A stretch of DNA of 31,151 bases from Anaerolineales bacterium UBA2232 (GTDB taxonomy: Bacteria > Chloroflexota > Anaerolineae > UBA2200). Made by a program: the position numbers and the translations under genes. Below are positions 23,344-31,151 of the stretch, piece after piece. The stretch is taken from contig DDYO01000118.1 in NCBI GenBank assembly GCA_002348045.1, forward strand, positions 4,121 to 35,271, written 5' to 3'. The first letter of the stretch is position 1. Every line of letters starts with the position of its first letter. The notes under the pieces were generated by a model. That model had not been told where the DNA came from and ran no database searches. It saw only the letters and a program-made list of their open reading frames with translations.

Positions 23344-25899
23344 TCAGTCCTCCTTCGTTGTTTGCTGCGCTGGCAAGTGTGTGCCATGCATCAGGATCAC
23401 GGCCAGCACGCAGACGGCCGCCAGCGCTGTGCCGCTCAGAAGCAGGGCCACGGGCCATGTAAAACGAATCGCGTCGAACGGCGCCAGGGGCCGGAACATC
23501 TCCGGCATCGCCACGGCACCAACGCCAATGACCATCTGGGCGAGGGGACCGACCTCGATCGCGCCAGCAGCGGCATCATCGGAACTGACTTCCACCCATA
23601 CCGTCCACACTCCCTCGCTTGGCGGCGCCCACCTGGCTTCAATCCTACCAGTGCCCTGAGCGTTCACGTCGAGCTGCTGTTGAGCCAACAGCCGGGGCGG
23701 TGCTCCCTCTTGACTGGCATACAGGCGCACTGGCAGGGACCGTACGTCCGCCAGCCCGTCGTTATGCACCGTGGCGCGAACGGTTACCCAGGCCAGTCGC
23801 TGTGGCGCAAAGGGCTCGAAGGACCAGTCCTGGGGCCTGAGGGTCAGTTGCGCCGGAGTGAGGGCTGCCGTTTGGAAGGATCCGTCGTAGGTCACGATGT
23901 AGGCGCCCGGATCAAGGCGAGCCGCGCCCAGGCCTATGTCATCCGCCACGGCATAAAATCCATGCGCCAGGCGCAGGACAAAACGCAAGCCCTGAGCCGT
24001 GTGGCGAAAGCCATCCATCGTCGCTCCCACGAGGTCCGTGGTTGGCCCCTGGAATTGCTGCAACATACCAGCCAGGTCATCGGGCGCCATGGTTGGCTTA
24101 TGCTGCTCGAGCTGAGCGCCCAGAGCCAGCCACTCGGCATGGTCACGCGGGGGCAGCGCCTCGAAGAGGCTCGGCGTTACCGTGGCCCGTAGGAGGGTCA
24201 CGCGGTTGGCGTCGGCGTACAGCAGCACACCGTGGGCCAGTTGCAGCGTCTTCTCCACTACTTCGGATGGTTCCGGCGCAGGATGCCCGGCTAGGGCTTC
24301 CTCGTCAGTCACTGTGTCCGTCACAGTTATCGTCACTGTCCATTGATCCAACCAGCCGTCCCTATCCAGGTCCTCATAGCGCAGCCGTCTCGTGCCATCC
24401 AGGTTCCACACCCCGGCCCAGGCGCCTTGCAGATGCAGCTTGTGATCGATGCGACTCACATAGAGCCACGGCTGTTTCATGTACTCCGGGGAGTACTCCA
24501 GACGCAGCCCCTCCCCGATATCTCTCACTCTCTCCAGGTCCGGAGCATCTTTGATGCCCGTCACATAGTAACTGTACCAATCCGTGATCAGACCTTCGTA
24601 GATTCCTTCCGTAGACCCATAGCGTCTGCCATCCGCTGCCACAAAGACCGCAGTATCCCAAGGTCGCTCCATCACCCAATTCGGGAAGCGCTCATAGGGC
24701 ACGGTGCGCACGGTGAGGTCGGGCAGCGTCACCGTGTCAGTAATCTCGTAGCGACCGAGGAGGTCGACCTTGAAATCAAGTCCCGAGTCATTGTCCTGAT
24801 CCCAGGAATAACGGATGGCCTCAATGGCCTGCTTGAACTGCCCCATGCGAAAGTATGCGTCATTGGGGCCAGCGTACTGAGAGCGGATCATTAGCTCAGG
24901 GAAACCGTCGTCATCTTCCGCCAGATCGTAAAAGGCAAATGGGTTTTCAAAATTGGCATGGGTCTGGCCGTCTTCTCCGAACCTGCTTACCGAGTAAATA
25001 AACCAGTTGGCATCCTGCCCCCTGGAAGCAACAAACTCGCCCACGGTTACAATCCGTGCCCGCTTCCAGTCCACCTGAATCGGCGCTATGCTGCCACCCC
25101 ACGGCTTGATATAGTCGCTCGGCGGCCCCAGATGGGGCCACAGAGTCCAATCTTGAAATGGCTCTTCGTCGCCAGCCGTGTTCACCATCAGCTCGGTGCT
25201 GACCGACGCGTAAGCCTCGGGAGGTGTGTAGATCTGCCTGACTTCATAGTCCGCCCTCCCGTCGTGATCCAGGTCATGCACTCGGATAACTGCGTCGATG
25301 GTGCCGTTGAGCAACCCCGGCAGGAGATCGGTTCTGTACGCGCGCATATAGTTTACGAAGGACAGAAACGAAGCCCTCACATCGCCGTCCACCTGCACAA
25401 CCAGGTTAAAGTTGACCTTGCCCTCCCGCAGCCACCACCCGTCCGCGGCCGTCACCGTAAGGACCGGGTAGCGGCTCTCGGTGATGGTGGGTATGCCTTC
25501 TACCACCTCGTACGCGACCCTCCCGTCGCCATCATAATCGTCGTAGATGGCGGCGACGACTGCCTCACCCTGCCGGTGAAAGTCGATGATCAGACTGGCC
25601 CGATCCTGTGCGCCGGCGTCGAACACCCACAGGTCATCCAGCATATCAAGGTTCTCGGTCCAGTCCTTGGAGGGGTCCAGGTTGCCATTGCGGTCGAACA
25701 CGGTCACGCTGTCGCGGTCGGTAGCAAAGCTGCAGCCGGTGACAAGCAAAGTGTCCGGTCTGCCGTCGCCATCCCTGTCCTCGTATGACCCTTGACAGGT
25801 GCTGGGCACCTCTGCGTGAGTGCTCAACGGCCAAGCCAGGGTGACGACAAGGCACGCCACGAGCATCATGAGCGCCGCGAGGGATGGTTTCGTGGTCAT
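23344..25899 (-). CDS. Secreted protein with Asp-rich calcium-binding-type loops and C-terminal membrane helix
   Basis: About 851 residues. It has an N-terminal signal peptide (MTTKPSLAALMMLVACLVVTLAWPLSTHAEV), several D-x-D-x-D-G type loops (DRDGDGRPD, DYDGDGRVAY, DLDHDGRADY, DQDNDSGLDF, DLDRDGWLDQW), a long Gln/Leu-rich helical part, a CARDB-like beta-domain (TVRATVHNDGLADVRSLPVRL) and a transmembrane helix near the end with a short acidic tail. It is probably anchored and exposed outside the cell. I recognise no named family. The frame is open to a GTG at 25935 that overlaps the upstream stop (GTGA); the ATG at 25899 gives the better signal peptide. Its presence inside a glycan operon suggests it may be the glycan's protein carrier or an assembly factor, which is speculative. 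Confidence 0.8.
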   Translation of the reverse strand: MTTKPSLAALMMLVACLVVTLAWPLSTHAEVPSTCQGSYEDRDGDGRPDTLLVTGCSFATDRDSVTVFDRNGNLDPSKDWTENLDMLDDLWVFDAGAQDRASLIIDFHRQGEAVVAAIYDDYDGDGRVAYEVVEGIPTITESRYPVLTVTAADGWWLREGKVNFNLVVQVDGDVRASFLSFVNYMRAYRTDLLPGLLNGTIDAVIRVHDLDHDGRADYEVRQIYTPPEAYASVSTELMVNTAGDEEPFQDWTLWPHLGPPSDYIKPWGGSIAPIQVDWKRARIVTVGEFVASRGQDANWFIYSVSRFGEDGQTHANFENPFAFYDLAEDDDGFPELMIRSQYAGPNDAYFRMGQFKQAIEAIRYSWDQDNDSGLDFKVDLLGRYEITDTVTLPDLTVRTVPYERFPNWVMERPWDTAVFVAADGRRYGSTEGIYEGLITDWYSYYVTGIKDAPDLERVRDIGEGLRLEYSPEYMKQPWLYVSRIDHKLHLQGAWAGVWNLDGTRRLRYEDLDRDGWLDQWTVTITVTDTVTDEEALAGHPAPEPSEVVEKTLQLAHGVLLYADANRVTLLRATVTPSLFEALPPRDHAEWLALGAQLEQHKPTMAPDDLAGMLQQFQGPTTDLVGATMDGFRHTAQGLRFVLRLAHGFYAVADDIGLGAARLDPGAYIVTYDGSFQTAALTPAQLTLRPQDWSFEPFAPQRLAWVTVRATVHNDGLADVRSLPVRLYASQEGAPPRLLAQQQLDVNAQGTGRIEARWAPPSEGVWTVWVEVSSDDAAAGAIEVGPLAQMVIGVGAVAMPEMFRPLAPFDAIRFTWPVALLLSGTALAAVCVLAVILMHGTHLPAQQTTKED

Positions 25900-25931
25900 G
25901 TCCCAATCAACTTGCACGCTACCTGCCTGCC

Positions 25932-26999
25932 TCACAACTGCTTCACAGCGGCATAGACACGCTTCATTCTCTCGGCTACCAGCCGAAAGTCAAAGCGCAA
26001 CGCCCGTGCTCGCGACCGCTGGCCGAGCGATCGCCTCAATGTGCTATCGTTGAGCAACTGGAGAACTAACTCGGCGATGGCGGTGCCATCGCCGAGCGGA
26101 GCCAAGAGAGCACAGCTATCGTCCACATAGTCCCGCACTCCGCCGACATCCGTAACGATTACTGGCAGGGCGCAGGCAATCGCCTCAAGCAGCGCGAGGT
26201 TGGCCGTACTGTCCGAGAGCGGAAGCACTGCCATCGTGGCCTGCCGGTAGAGCGCCAGAAGCTCTTCGTCAGGGACGTGGTGCCGCACTTGGACATTGCC
26301 AAGTCCGGCGAACTGTTCAGCGTAGCTGGGGCGAGTCACAACAACAAAGCGGGCCTCTGGTTCGCGCCGACCAACTAGCGAAGCGGCAAGCGAAAAAGCA
26401 CCGCAGTCGCGCAAGTGCCCCCCAACCGACAAGATCAGTGGGGGCGACGCCTTAGGATCAGCGCTGGGTGAAAAGTACTGCGTATCAACGCCCAGCGGAA
26501 CTGTAAAAACCCGGTCTGGCGGCGCGAGCTCTGAAAGATAGCCAACTTGATTGCTCGCCACGGCGACCACCGCGCTCAACTTTCGAATCGTGTCGGAAGG
26601 CACTCCTTGGCGTAGCTGGGCAGGCGGCTGGTGATACGTGGCCATCACCTTGTGGTCCCTCCACCCGTTGAGAAACGGCACATACCGGCAGTCGGTATCA
26701 GCGTGCAGAAAATGATACAGCTCTCCTCTCCGTGCCGACATGTCGCCCATCGTCGTCATCTCGAGGCGCAGAGCGGCATAGCTGTACCAGGGTGCCCGGG
26801 AGACTGCCGCGCAGAGCGTGTTGAGGGCGGCCGGGATGCGGCCCGCTGGCCATCGCGACAAAGCAAGGGTAAGCGTCCTTGACGCCGCGTAGCGTGCCAG
26901 GTGATCCGGTCCAGACCTTGTGTGGTGGTGAGCTGCCCGCAGCGTTACACAGGTGGTGGACATAGTATTCACGTCCGTTGGCTGCGATGCCTGCATCAT
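25932..26999 (-). CDS. GT4 family glycosyltransferase
   Basis: 355 residues, GT-B type. The C-terminal half has ILSVGGHLRDCGAF, VQVRHHVPDEELLALYRQA and STANLALLEAIACALPVIVTD. The last of these corresponds to the E-x7-E region, but the first Glu is replaced by Ser while the second is kept. It therefore belongs to a divergent branch. It is a cytoplasmic enzyme, presumably adding a sugar to the lipid-linked chain before export. The ATG overlaps the flippase stop by four bases (ATGA), and its own stop overlaps a GTG of the next frame. Confidence 0.88.
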   Translation of the reverse strand: MMQASQPTDVNTMSTTCVTLRAAHHHTRSGPDHLARYAASRTLTLALSRWPAGRIPAALNTLCAAVSRAPWYSYAALRLEMTTMGDMSARRGELYHFLHADTDCRYVPFLNGWRDHKVMATYHQPPAQLRQGVPSDTIRKLSAVVAVASNQVGYLSELAPPDRVFTVPLGVDTQYFSPSADPKASPPLILSVGGHLRDCGAFSLAASLVGRREPEARFVVVTRPSYAEQFAGLGNVQVRHHVPDEELLALYRQATMAVLPLSDSTANLALLEAIACALPVIVTDVGGVRDYVDDSCALLAPLGDGTAIAELVLQLLNDSTLRRSLGQRSRARALRFDFRLVAERMKRVYAAVKQL

Positions 27000-28453
27000 C
27001 TTGGCTTGGCCAACCTGTACTTAATGCCAGCGGAGCAGGAGTGTGCTATAACGCTTGCCTGTCGGAGCAAATCAGGGTGGAACCTGGATAACACGCCCCC
27101 ATACAAGGCCACGCCCAGGAACACCAGCCCAACCGTCCTCGGCAGCAGGGCTACACCAGAAGCCACCAGGCTCTGGCGGCCGGCGAGGATCAACACGCCC
27201 ATGACGAGGGCGGAAATCAACGACGATCCGATACCAGTCCACGCCAGTCGCAGCGGCCAACGCATCACCCGCATTGCCAGCGCAAGATATACCCACGCGC
27301 CAACCCCGGAGATGACAGCCGTGCCGGCGGCCACCCCAAGGGCACCCCACCTCGCCATTACCCAGAGGCCCGCAACCAGTACCGGAGTATATACCAGAGT
27401 GAACTTCATCGGAATATCGGGCCGCCCTATCGCGTTCATCAGCTGACCGCCGTGCCCGCTTAAGGTTCGGCCCAGTGCGTACACGGCGAGCAGGCGCAAA
27501 AGCACTACGCTCGTCTCCCAGCCAGGGCCGAACAGCAGAGGCACCAGGTCGTCGGCAAGGACTGCCATGCCCATGAGAACCGGAAAGCCAGCTGCCGCAG
27601 CATAGCGCAGGGTGGACACGAAAGCGTGCTGCATCTCGTCGGTCTGGTTCTGGAGGCGCGCAAATATCGGGAATGCGGTTCTCCCGAGCACATTTGTCAC
27701 GGTCGTTACAGGTAGCATGGCCAGGTTGTATGCAAGGGCATATGTGCCGAGTATCGACGGGCCCGCCTCACGCCCAAGGATCATGTAATCTGCGTTGTGG
27801 CTGACATAGCCCAGACCATCGCTGACCAGCATGTTGCGGCCGTACGATAGTAGCCCCTGGTAGTGGCGTCCTTTGGGCCAACGAGAGGGGCGCCACCTAC
27901 ACAACCACCAGTTGAGCAGAGTACTGACGAACTGCGATGCCAACCGGCCGATCGCCAGCGACCACACACCAAAGCCGTACTTGGCGAACGCAACGGAAAC
28001 AATGCCATACATGAGTGCCGAGGCCACCGAGACGCTGCTCATAAAGCTGTATTCGAGATGCCGGGCCAGCAGAGCACCGGGAACGACACCCACGGCATTG
28101 ATGAGGTAACCGATCGCGTACAGACGCAAAAGAGGAGCGACTAGAGGTGAGCGATAGACGACTGCCGCCCACCCAGCGACCGATGCCTGCAGGGCTGCCA
28201 TTCCAACAGCTATCCCCAATGACACCAACAGAGCCGCCGTGGCGTAAGAGTCTTCCTCATCGCGCTTGTGTACGATGGCGCTGCTCAGGCCAAGGTTGCC
28301 CAGAAGACCGAGTGCCTCTGTTACGGTCGAAGCCATCGTGACCAGCCCAAAATCCTGCGGCACCAGCAGGCGCGCCAAGATAGCGCTACTAGTGAACATA
28401 AATACTCGCTCAAGGACGAGGCCGCCCCCTAGTAACATAGTGCCTCGACGCAT
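26996..28453 (-). CDS. Wzx-type lipid-linked oligosaccharide flippase
   Basis: About 485 residues with 12-14 helices of the MOP/MATE superfamily polysaccharide exporter type. The N-terminus MRRGTMLLGGGLVLERVF leads into LARLLVPQDFGLV, a hallmark of this family. It moves undecaprenyl-linked glycan across the membrane. The frame is open to a GTG at 28528; a TTG at 28468 has GAAGG upstream. I chose the ATG at 28453 because it fits the family start and lies two bases after the stop of the broken methyltransferase frame. Its end overlaps the GT4 start by four bases. Confidence 0.9.
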   Translation of the reverse strand: MRRGTMLLGGGLVLERVFMFTSSAILARLLVPQDFGLVTMASTVTEALGLLGNLGLSSAIVHKRDEEDSYATAALLVSLGIAVGMAALQASVAGWAAVVYRSPLVAPLLRLYAIGYLINAVGVVPGALLARHLEYSFMSSVSVASALMYGIVSVAFAKYGFGVWSLAIGRLASQFVSTLLNWWLCRWRPSRWPKGRHYQGLLSYGRNMLVSDGLGYVSHNADYMILGREAGPSILGTYALAYNLAMLPVTTVTNVLGRTAFPIFARLQNQTDEMQHAFVSTLRYAAAAGFPVLMGMAVLADDLVPLLFGPGWETSVVLLRLLAVYALGRTLSGHGGQLMNAIGRPDIPMKFTLVYTPVLVAGLWVMARWGALGVAAGTAVISGVGAWVYLALAMRVMRWPLRLAWTGIGSSLISALVMGVLILAGRQSLVASGVALLPRTVGLVFLGVALYGGVLSRFHPDLLRQASVIAHSCSAGIKYRLAKPR

Positions 28454-28455
28454 GT

Positions 28456-28698
28456 CTAGCTTGAACAAGGCACCGCCTTCACAAGGAAACTCGATGAAAG
28501 AAGCGGTGGAAAGCGGCGAACAGCCCACAGGTACCAGGGCAGCGGCAATATCCGGGAACGTGCAACATAGGATGCATCAAAGAAGCATCGCGCGATAGTG
28601 AATCCCGTCTCCGACAGTGACCGCTCGACCCTCCCACGGTAGAGAAAGGTACGTGAATAAAGTTCCCCTCTTCTGAGACTCGCGGGTCTTAGTGCCAC
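28456..28698 (-). pseudogene. C-terminal part of the frameshifted methyltransferase
   Basis: An open frame overlapping the end of the methyltransferase frame. It reads RTFLYRGRVERSLSETGFTIAR and onward, the pattern of the last helix-strand pair of class I methyltransferases (H/R-x-F, then LL.E.GF). It has no ribosome binding site and ends two bases before the flippase ATG, as the last part of an operon gene would. A net shift of one base near 28690-28700 would rejoin it to the upstream frame and give a protein of about 236 residues, a normal length. Confidence 0.6.
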
Positions 28699-29165
28699 GG
28701 AAGGGCCAGATTTGATCCCAGAAGGATCTGAAGCTGCATGGACCAGAAGAAGTGATTGGGCACCGCGATGATCGCGAATCCATCGCTTCTGACCGCCCTC
28801 TTGATCTCGCGAATCACCGAGGGCGGATCGAAGAGGTGCTCCAGCGGGTCGGTACAGACCAGTATGTCGAAATGTCCGTCTGGGAACGGCAGGCCATCAG
28901 CCTCTACCTCGGTATGATGTATCGTGAGGCCGTTGGCGGCCGCGTGCTCCAGAGCAGGGCGTGACAGGTCCACCCCATGGACTTGATTGTTCGCGGTGAA
29001 GAAGCAGACCTGCACCCCGGGACCACAGCCAACATCCAGAATCCGCTTCCCCGTAACGTCACGAGGGAAACAGAACCGTATCCGGTCTTCTGGCCGGGCA
29101 AGATCTCCTTCCAGCAAGCCCTTGGCATACGCGGTCTCATAGAACTCGACTACCTTGCGGTCCAT
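28689..29165 (-). CDS. SAM-dependent methyltransferase, catalytic part, C-terminus lost by frameshift
   Basis: A frame of about 158 residues from the ATG at 29165. It contains a complete SAM-binding core: RILDVGCGPGVQVCFF (motif I), HGVDLSRPALEHA, EADGLPFPDGHFDILVCTDPLEHL and AVRSDGFAIIAVPNHFFW. It stops abruptly at LALPWH, where relatives continue for another 60-80 residues, and the missing part appears in another frame at 28456-28698. The frame extends upstream to 29273, but those codons overlap the preceding GT4 gene. It may methylate a sugar of the glycan. Either the gene is decaying or the sequence has an indel error here. Confidence 0.8.
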   Translation of the reverse strand: MDRKVVEFYETAYAKGLLEGDLARPEDRIRFCFPRDVTGKRILDVGCGPGVQVCFFTANNQVHGVDLSRPALEHAAANGLTIHHTEVEADGLPFPDGHFDILVCTDPLEHLFDPPSVIREIKRAVRSDGFAIIAVPNHFFWSMQLQILLGSNLALPWH

Positions 29166-29184
29166 GGCCGGCCCAGAAACTGGA

Positions 29185-30369
29185 TTATTGATGTCCGTTA
29201 CCCTCTCTGTAAGGCGCCCGGACAACAGGCGGCAAGCCGACATGCTCGTACACTGTACGCATCCGGTCGACAATGAACGACCAATCCAGATTGGTGCACG
29301 CGAACGCGCGAGCGTTGCGTCCCAAGTTCAGAGCAGTGTCGGAGTTTCGAAGCAACTCAATGACGAGCCCTGCGATGTGCTGGCAGTCACGCGGGTCCAC
29401 AACGAAACCTGTACTGCCAGGCTGAATGAACTCACCCATGCCGCCCACTTCCGACACCACCACGGGCAGCCCACACGCCATGGCCTCGAAAAGCGCACGG
29501 GGCGTGACGCGGCTGAGCCGGGGCAGCACAAACACATCCGACGCCGAGTAGTATAGGGGTAACTCCGCCAGAGGCACGCGCCCATGCCACGCCACACGAT
29601 GGGTCAGCCCGAGGCTTTCCGTCAACTGCTCCAACTCGTGCTGCTCTGGTCCCCAACCGACCATGTGCAGCATTGCAGTCGGGATGCGCTCAGCGACGGA
29701 AGCCATCGCCCGTATCGCGAACTTGGCGCCGTTCTCGCTCTGGAATCGGCCCACAAACAACACACATGGGCTATCCTGCCAGCCCAGCGTTGCCCTCGCC
29801 CCCGGTATCCGTCGGAAGGTGCGGGTGTCCACACCAAGCGGTATCTGCACGACCTTTTCAGCCTGCGCACCCGAGAACTCCCACCACCGGGCCATCTCAG
29901 CACTCGTGGCGATGATGCGCGCGCATCGCCGGGCCGATACTCGCGCCATGATCTTGTAGACCTGAGTGGTGAACCAGTCGGCGTGGTTGACGTTTTCAAT
30001 GCGCTCAAAGATGCTCCCCGGCGTGGTGAGGACAACCGGCGTGGGATGACACAGCACCGCCAGGATGCCGGCTGCCACGTACTCGGGCAGGTGAATCACC
30101 TGCACGTCCCGTATTCGTCGCACCTCGACCCAGCCACGCAGAACAGTCAGCATTTGCCCAACAATGTTCCGGTATCCCATGGGCGGCACAGGGAACCTGT
30201 GAACTATGGCTCCCAAAGGGGGCTCAATGTTCGGGGGGTACGGGGCCACGATGTGGACCTCATCACCCATCGCCACCAGCTCTCTTGCCCAGTTCCAGAC
30301 CAGGTCGCTGAGACCGGAAACTCCTGGGAATCCCGGTTCAAAAAAGTGGTCAAAGAGCACGATTTTCAC
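29185..30369 (-). CDS. GT4 family glycosyltransferase
   Basis: 394 residues. The N-terminal domain starts MKIVLFDHFFEPGFPGVSGLSDLVWNW. The C-terminal domain has VLFVGRFQSENGAKF, VAWHGRVPLAELPLYYSASDVFV and TPRALFEAMACGLPVVVSE, the nucleotide-sugar site. The first Glu of E-x7-E is Arg here; the second is present. Start GTG (30369) has GAGG nine bases upstream. The 131 bp before it (30370-30500) hold no gene or clear hairpin. It probably acts early in building the glycan chain on the cytoplasmic side. Confidence 0.9.
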   Translation of the reverse strand: MKIVLFDHFFEPGFPGVSGLSDLVWNWARELVAMGDEVHIVAPYPPNIEPPLGAIVHRFPVPPMGYRNIVGQMLTVLRGWVEVRRIRDVQVIHLPEYVAAGILAVLCHPTPVVLTTPGSIFERIENVNHADWFTTQVYKIMARVSARRCARIIATSAEMARWWEFSGAQAEKVVQIPLGVDTRTFRRIPGARATLGWQDSPCVLFVGRFQSENGAKFAIRAMASVAERIPTAMLHMVGWGPEQHELEQLTESLGLTHRVAWHGRVPLAELPLYYSASDVFVLPRLSRVTPRALFEAMACGLPVVVSEVGGMGEFIQPGSTGFVVDPRDCQHIAGLVIELLRNSDTALNLGRNARAFACTNLDWSFIVDRMRTVYEHVGLPPVVRAPYREGNGHQ

Positions 30370-30500
30370 GCCACCCTACCTCAACAATGAATCACCCACA
30401 GCTTCCGGCTCCAGCCGCAGGCTCGCCCCTTGCACGCTTCAACCCGGCCGCGGAGCTCAGAGCCCATGGGCATGGAGAAGGCGGGGGACTGAGAGGCCGG

Positions 30501-31151
30501 CTACCAAAACTTGTGGAACCAGAAAAACTTTGACCAGAACAGCGCTTGATAAATGGACACGGCAAACATGAGCAAGGCTACGGCCCACAGGAATGGCCTC
30601 AGCGTGGATATCATGCGATCCAGGCCCAGCAGGCTCACTGACGCAATCAATGCCTGCCGCCCCACGTGCCAGTTGTAGTATACCACGGCGGGACCAAGGA
30701 ATAGCACCGGAACGCAGGTCAGCGCCGCGAAGCAAAACAACTGGCGATCCGCCTTTAGCTTCCAGACCAGGATGAATAGTACAACAAGCAGGGCCATATT
30801 TGCCAACTGGTCCAGCACCAGAAGGAGCGGCAGCGGCTCCCCTCGCGCCGTTCGCAGGAGGTTGAAGATCACCCATGGAGTGAACCCAACATTGGCCCGA
30901 TGCAAATCGCCACGAAAGAGCCAAAGGGCATCGCCCCAGTGCAGCCCCAGCGCCACGTAGTAGACGGCGGGTGGCAGCAGAGCCATACCCATGTGCACTG
31001 CCTTTCGCCAGTCCCGGCCCAGAGCAGAGACCGCAAGCAGCGCCAGGACCGCAAAGACTGCAGTCTCCTTACTGAGAACCGCCAGGGCGAAACAGACCGT
31101 GCCAAGCCATAACTGACCGCGAGACATGCTGTCGTAGCCCGCCAGCAGTGC
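30501..31151 (-). CDS. GT-C-like polytopic membrane protein, N-terminus beyond window
   Basis: 216 residues visible; the frame stays open to the window edge (ALLAGYDSMSRGQLWLG...), so the ATG at 31127 is internal. Five to six helices are seen. SKETAVFAVLALLAV is the helix motif common in GT39/TMTC-like GT-C proteins, and the C-terminus ends in FWSKFFWFHKFW. The catalytic first loop is outside the window. It probably uses a lipid-linked sugar donor and is the first visible gene of the minus-strand glycan run. Confidence 0.75.
   Translation of the reverse strand, partial: ALLAGYDSMSRGQLWLGTVCFALAVLSKETAVFAVLALLAVSALGRDWRKAVHMGMALLPPAVYYVALGLHWGDALWLFRGDLHRANVGFTPWVIFNLLRTARGEPLPLLLVLDQLANMALLVVLFILVWKLKADRQLFCFAALTCVPVLFLGPAVVYYNWHVGRQALIASVSLLGLDRMISTLRPFLWAVALLMFAVSIYQALFWSKFFWFHKFW

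Noticed and set aside
23344..23600. C-terminal LPXTG or PEP-CTERM sorting signal in the secreted 851-residue protein
   Set aside because: The end has a membrane helix but the following tail (LPAQQTTKED) lacks LPXTG and a basic end, and no sortase or exosortase gene is present in the window.
28577..28783. 68-codon minus-strand frame overlapping the broken methyltransferase
   Set aside because: It shows no methyltransferase pattern and is the third frame of the same region; the frame ending at 28456 carries the recognisable C-terminal motif.
1..31151. tRNA, rRNA, riboswitch or CRISPR array
   Set aside because: No cloverleaf-like gene, rRNA signature, spaced short repeat series or recognisable riboswitch core was seen by reading both strands; a covariance-model scan could still find a small RNA.

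Overview
The window is G+C-rich bacterial DNA that looks like a cell-surface locus. It holds a glycan assembly region of at least 17 kb on the minus strand and, at the left end, a very large secreted protein next to remnants of lasso-peptide machinery. Giant multidomain proteins with SdrD_B-type and C25 peptidase domains, the DUF1616 protein, the uncharacterised nucleotidyltransferase family and the absence of any lipid A or LPS-core gene fit a Chloroflexota (Anaerolineae-like) genome. That placement is an inference from gene content; no rRNA or other phylogenetic marker is present.

Left region (1-7560, plus strand). The window opens inside the last codons of a gene whose end reappears, 28 of 28 bases identical, at 7447-7474. 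The second copy is a 5'-truncated lasso-peptide B2 (McjB-type, transglutaminase-like) protease gene that begins directly after a 2258-residue open gene. That gene carries an N-terminal membrane segment, a CBM96/DNRLRE-like domain, a six-bladed kelch-like repeat block, six SdrD_B-like repeats, an Fn3-like domain and a C-terminal gingipain-type C25 cysteine peptidase with its His and Cys in place. The 431 bp before it contain two hairpins and a good promoter. Converging on this block is a minus-strand gene for an uncharacterised nucleotidyltransferase (NTP_transf_5 type), a family known from lasso-peptide and polysaccharide clusters. Upstream of that lies an O-antigen-ligase-like membrane protein.

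Middle (10670-11060). A lone plus-strand gene for an 83-residue, two-helix membrane protein has its own promoter and a strong terminator, between two minus-strand blocks.

Right region (11133-31151, all minus strand). In transcription order, right to left: a GT-C-like membrane protein cut by the window edge, a GT4 glycosyltransferase, a frameshifted methyltransferase, a Wzx-type flippase, a second GT4, a secreted protein with Ca-binding-type loops, three polytopic GT-C-like proteins (one clear GT39), a third GT4, a methyltransferase with a zinc ribbon, the complete GDP-D-glycero-alpha-D-manno-heptose pathway (hddC, hddA, gmhA, gmhB), a YdcF/DUF218 protein, a DUF1616 protein and a CPBP-family intramembrane protease. 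Many junctions are 4-bp ATGA/GTGA overlaps, so the run is probably one or a few translationally coupled operons. The likely output is a heptose-containing surface glycan: sugar nucleotide synthesis, assembly by GT4 enzymes, export by the flippase, further decoration by lipid-linked-sugar GT-C enzymes, and possibly transfer by the O-antigen-ligase homologue. No tRNA, rRNA, CRISPR array or transposase was found.
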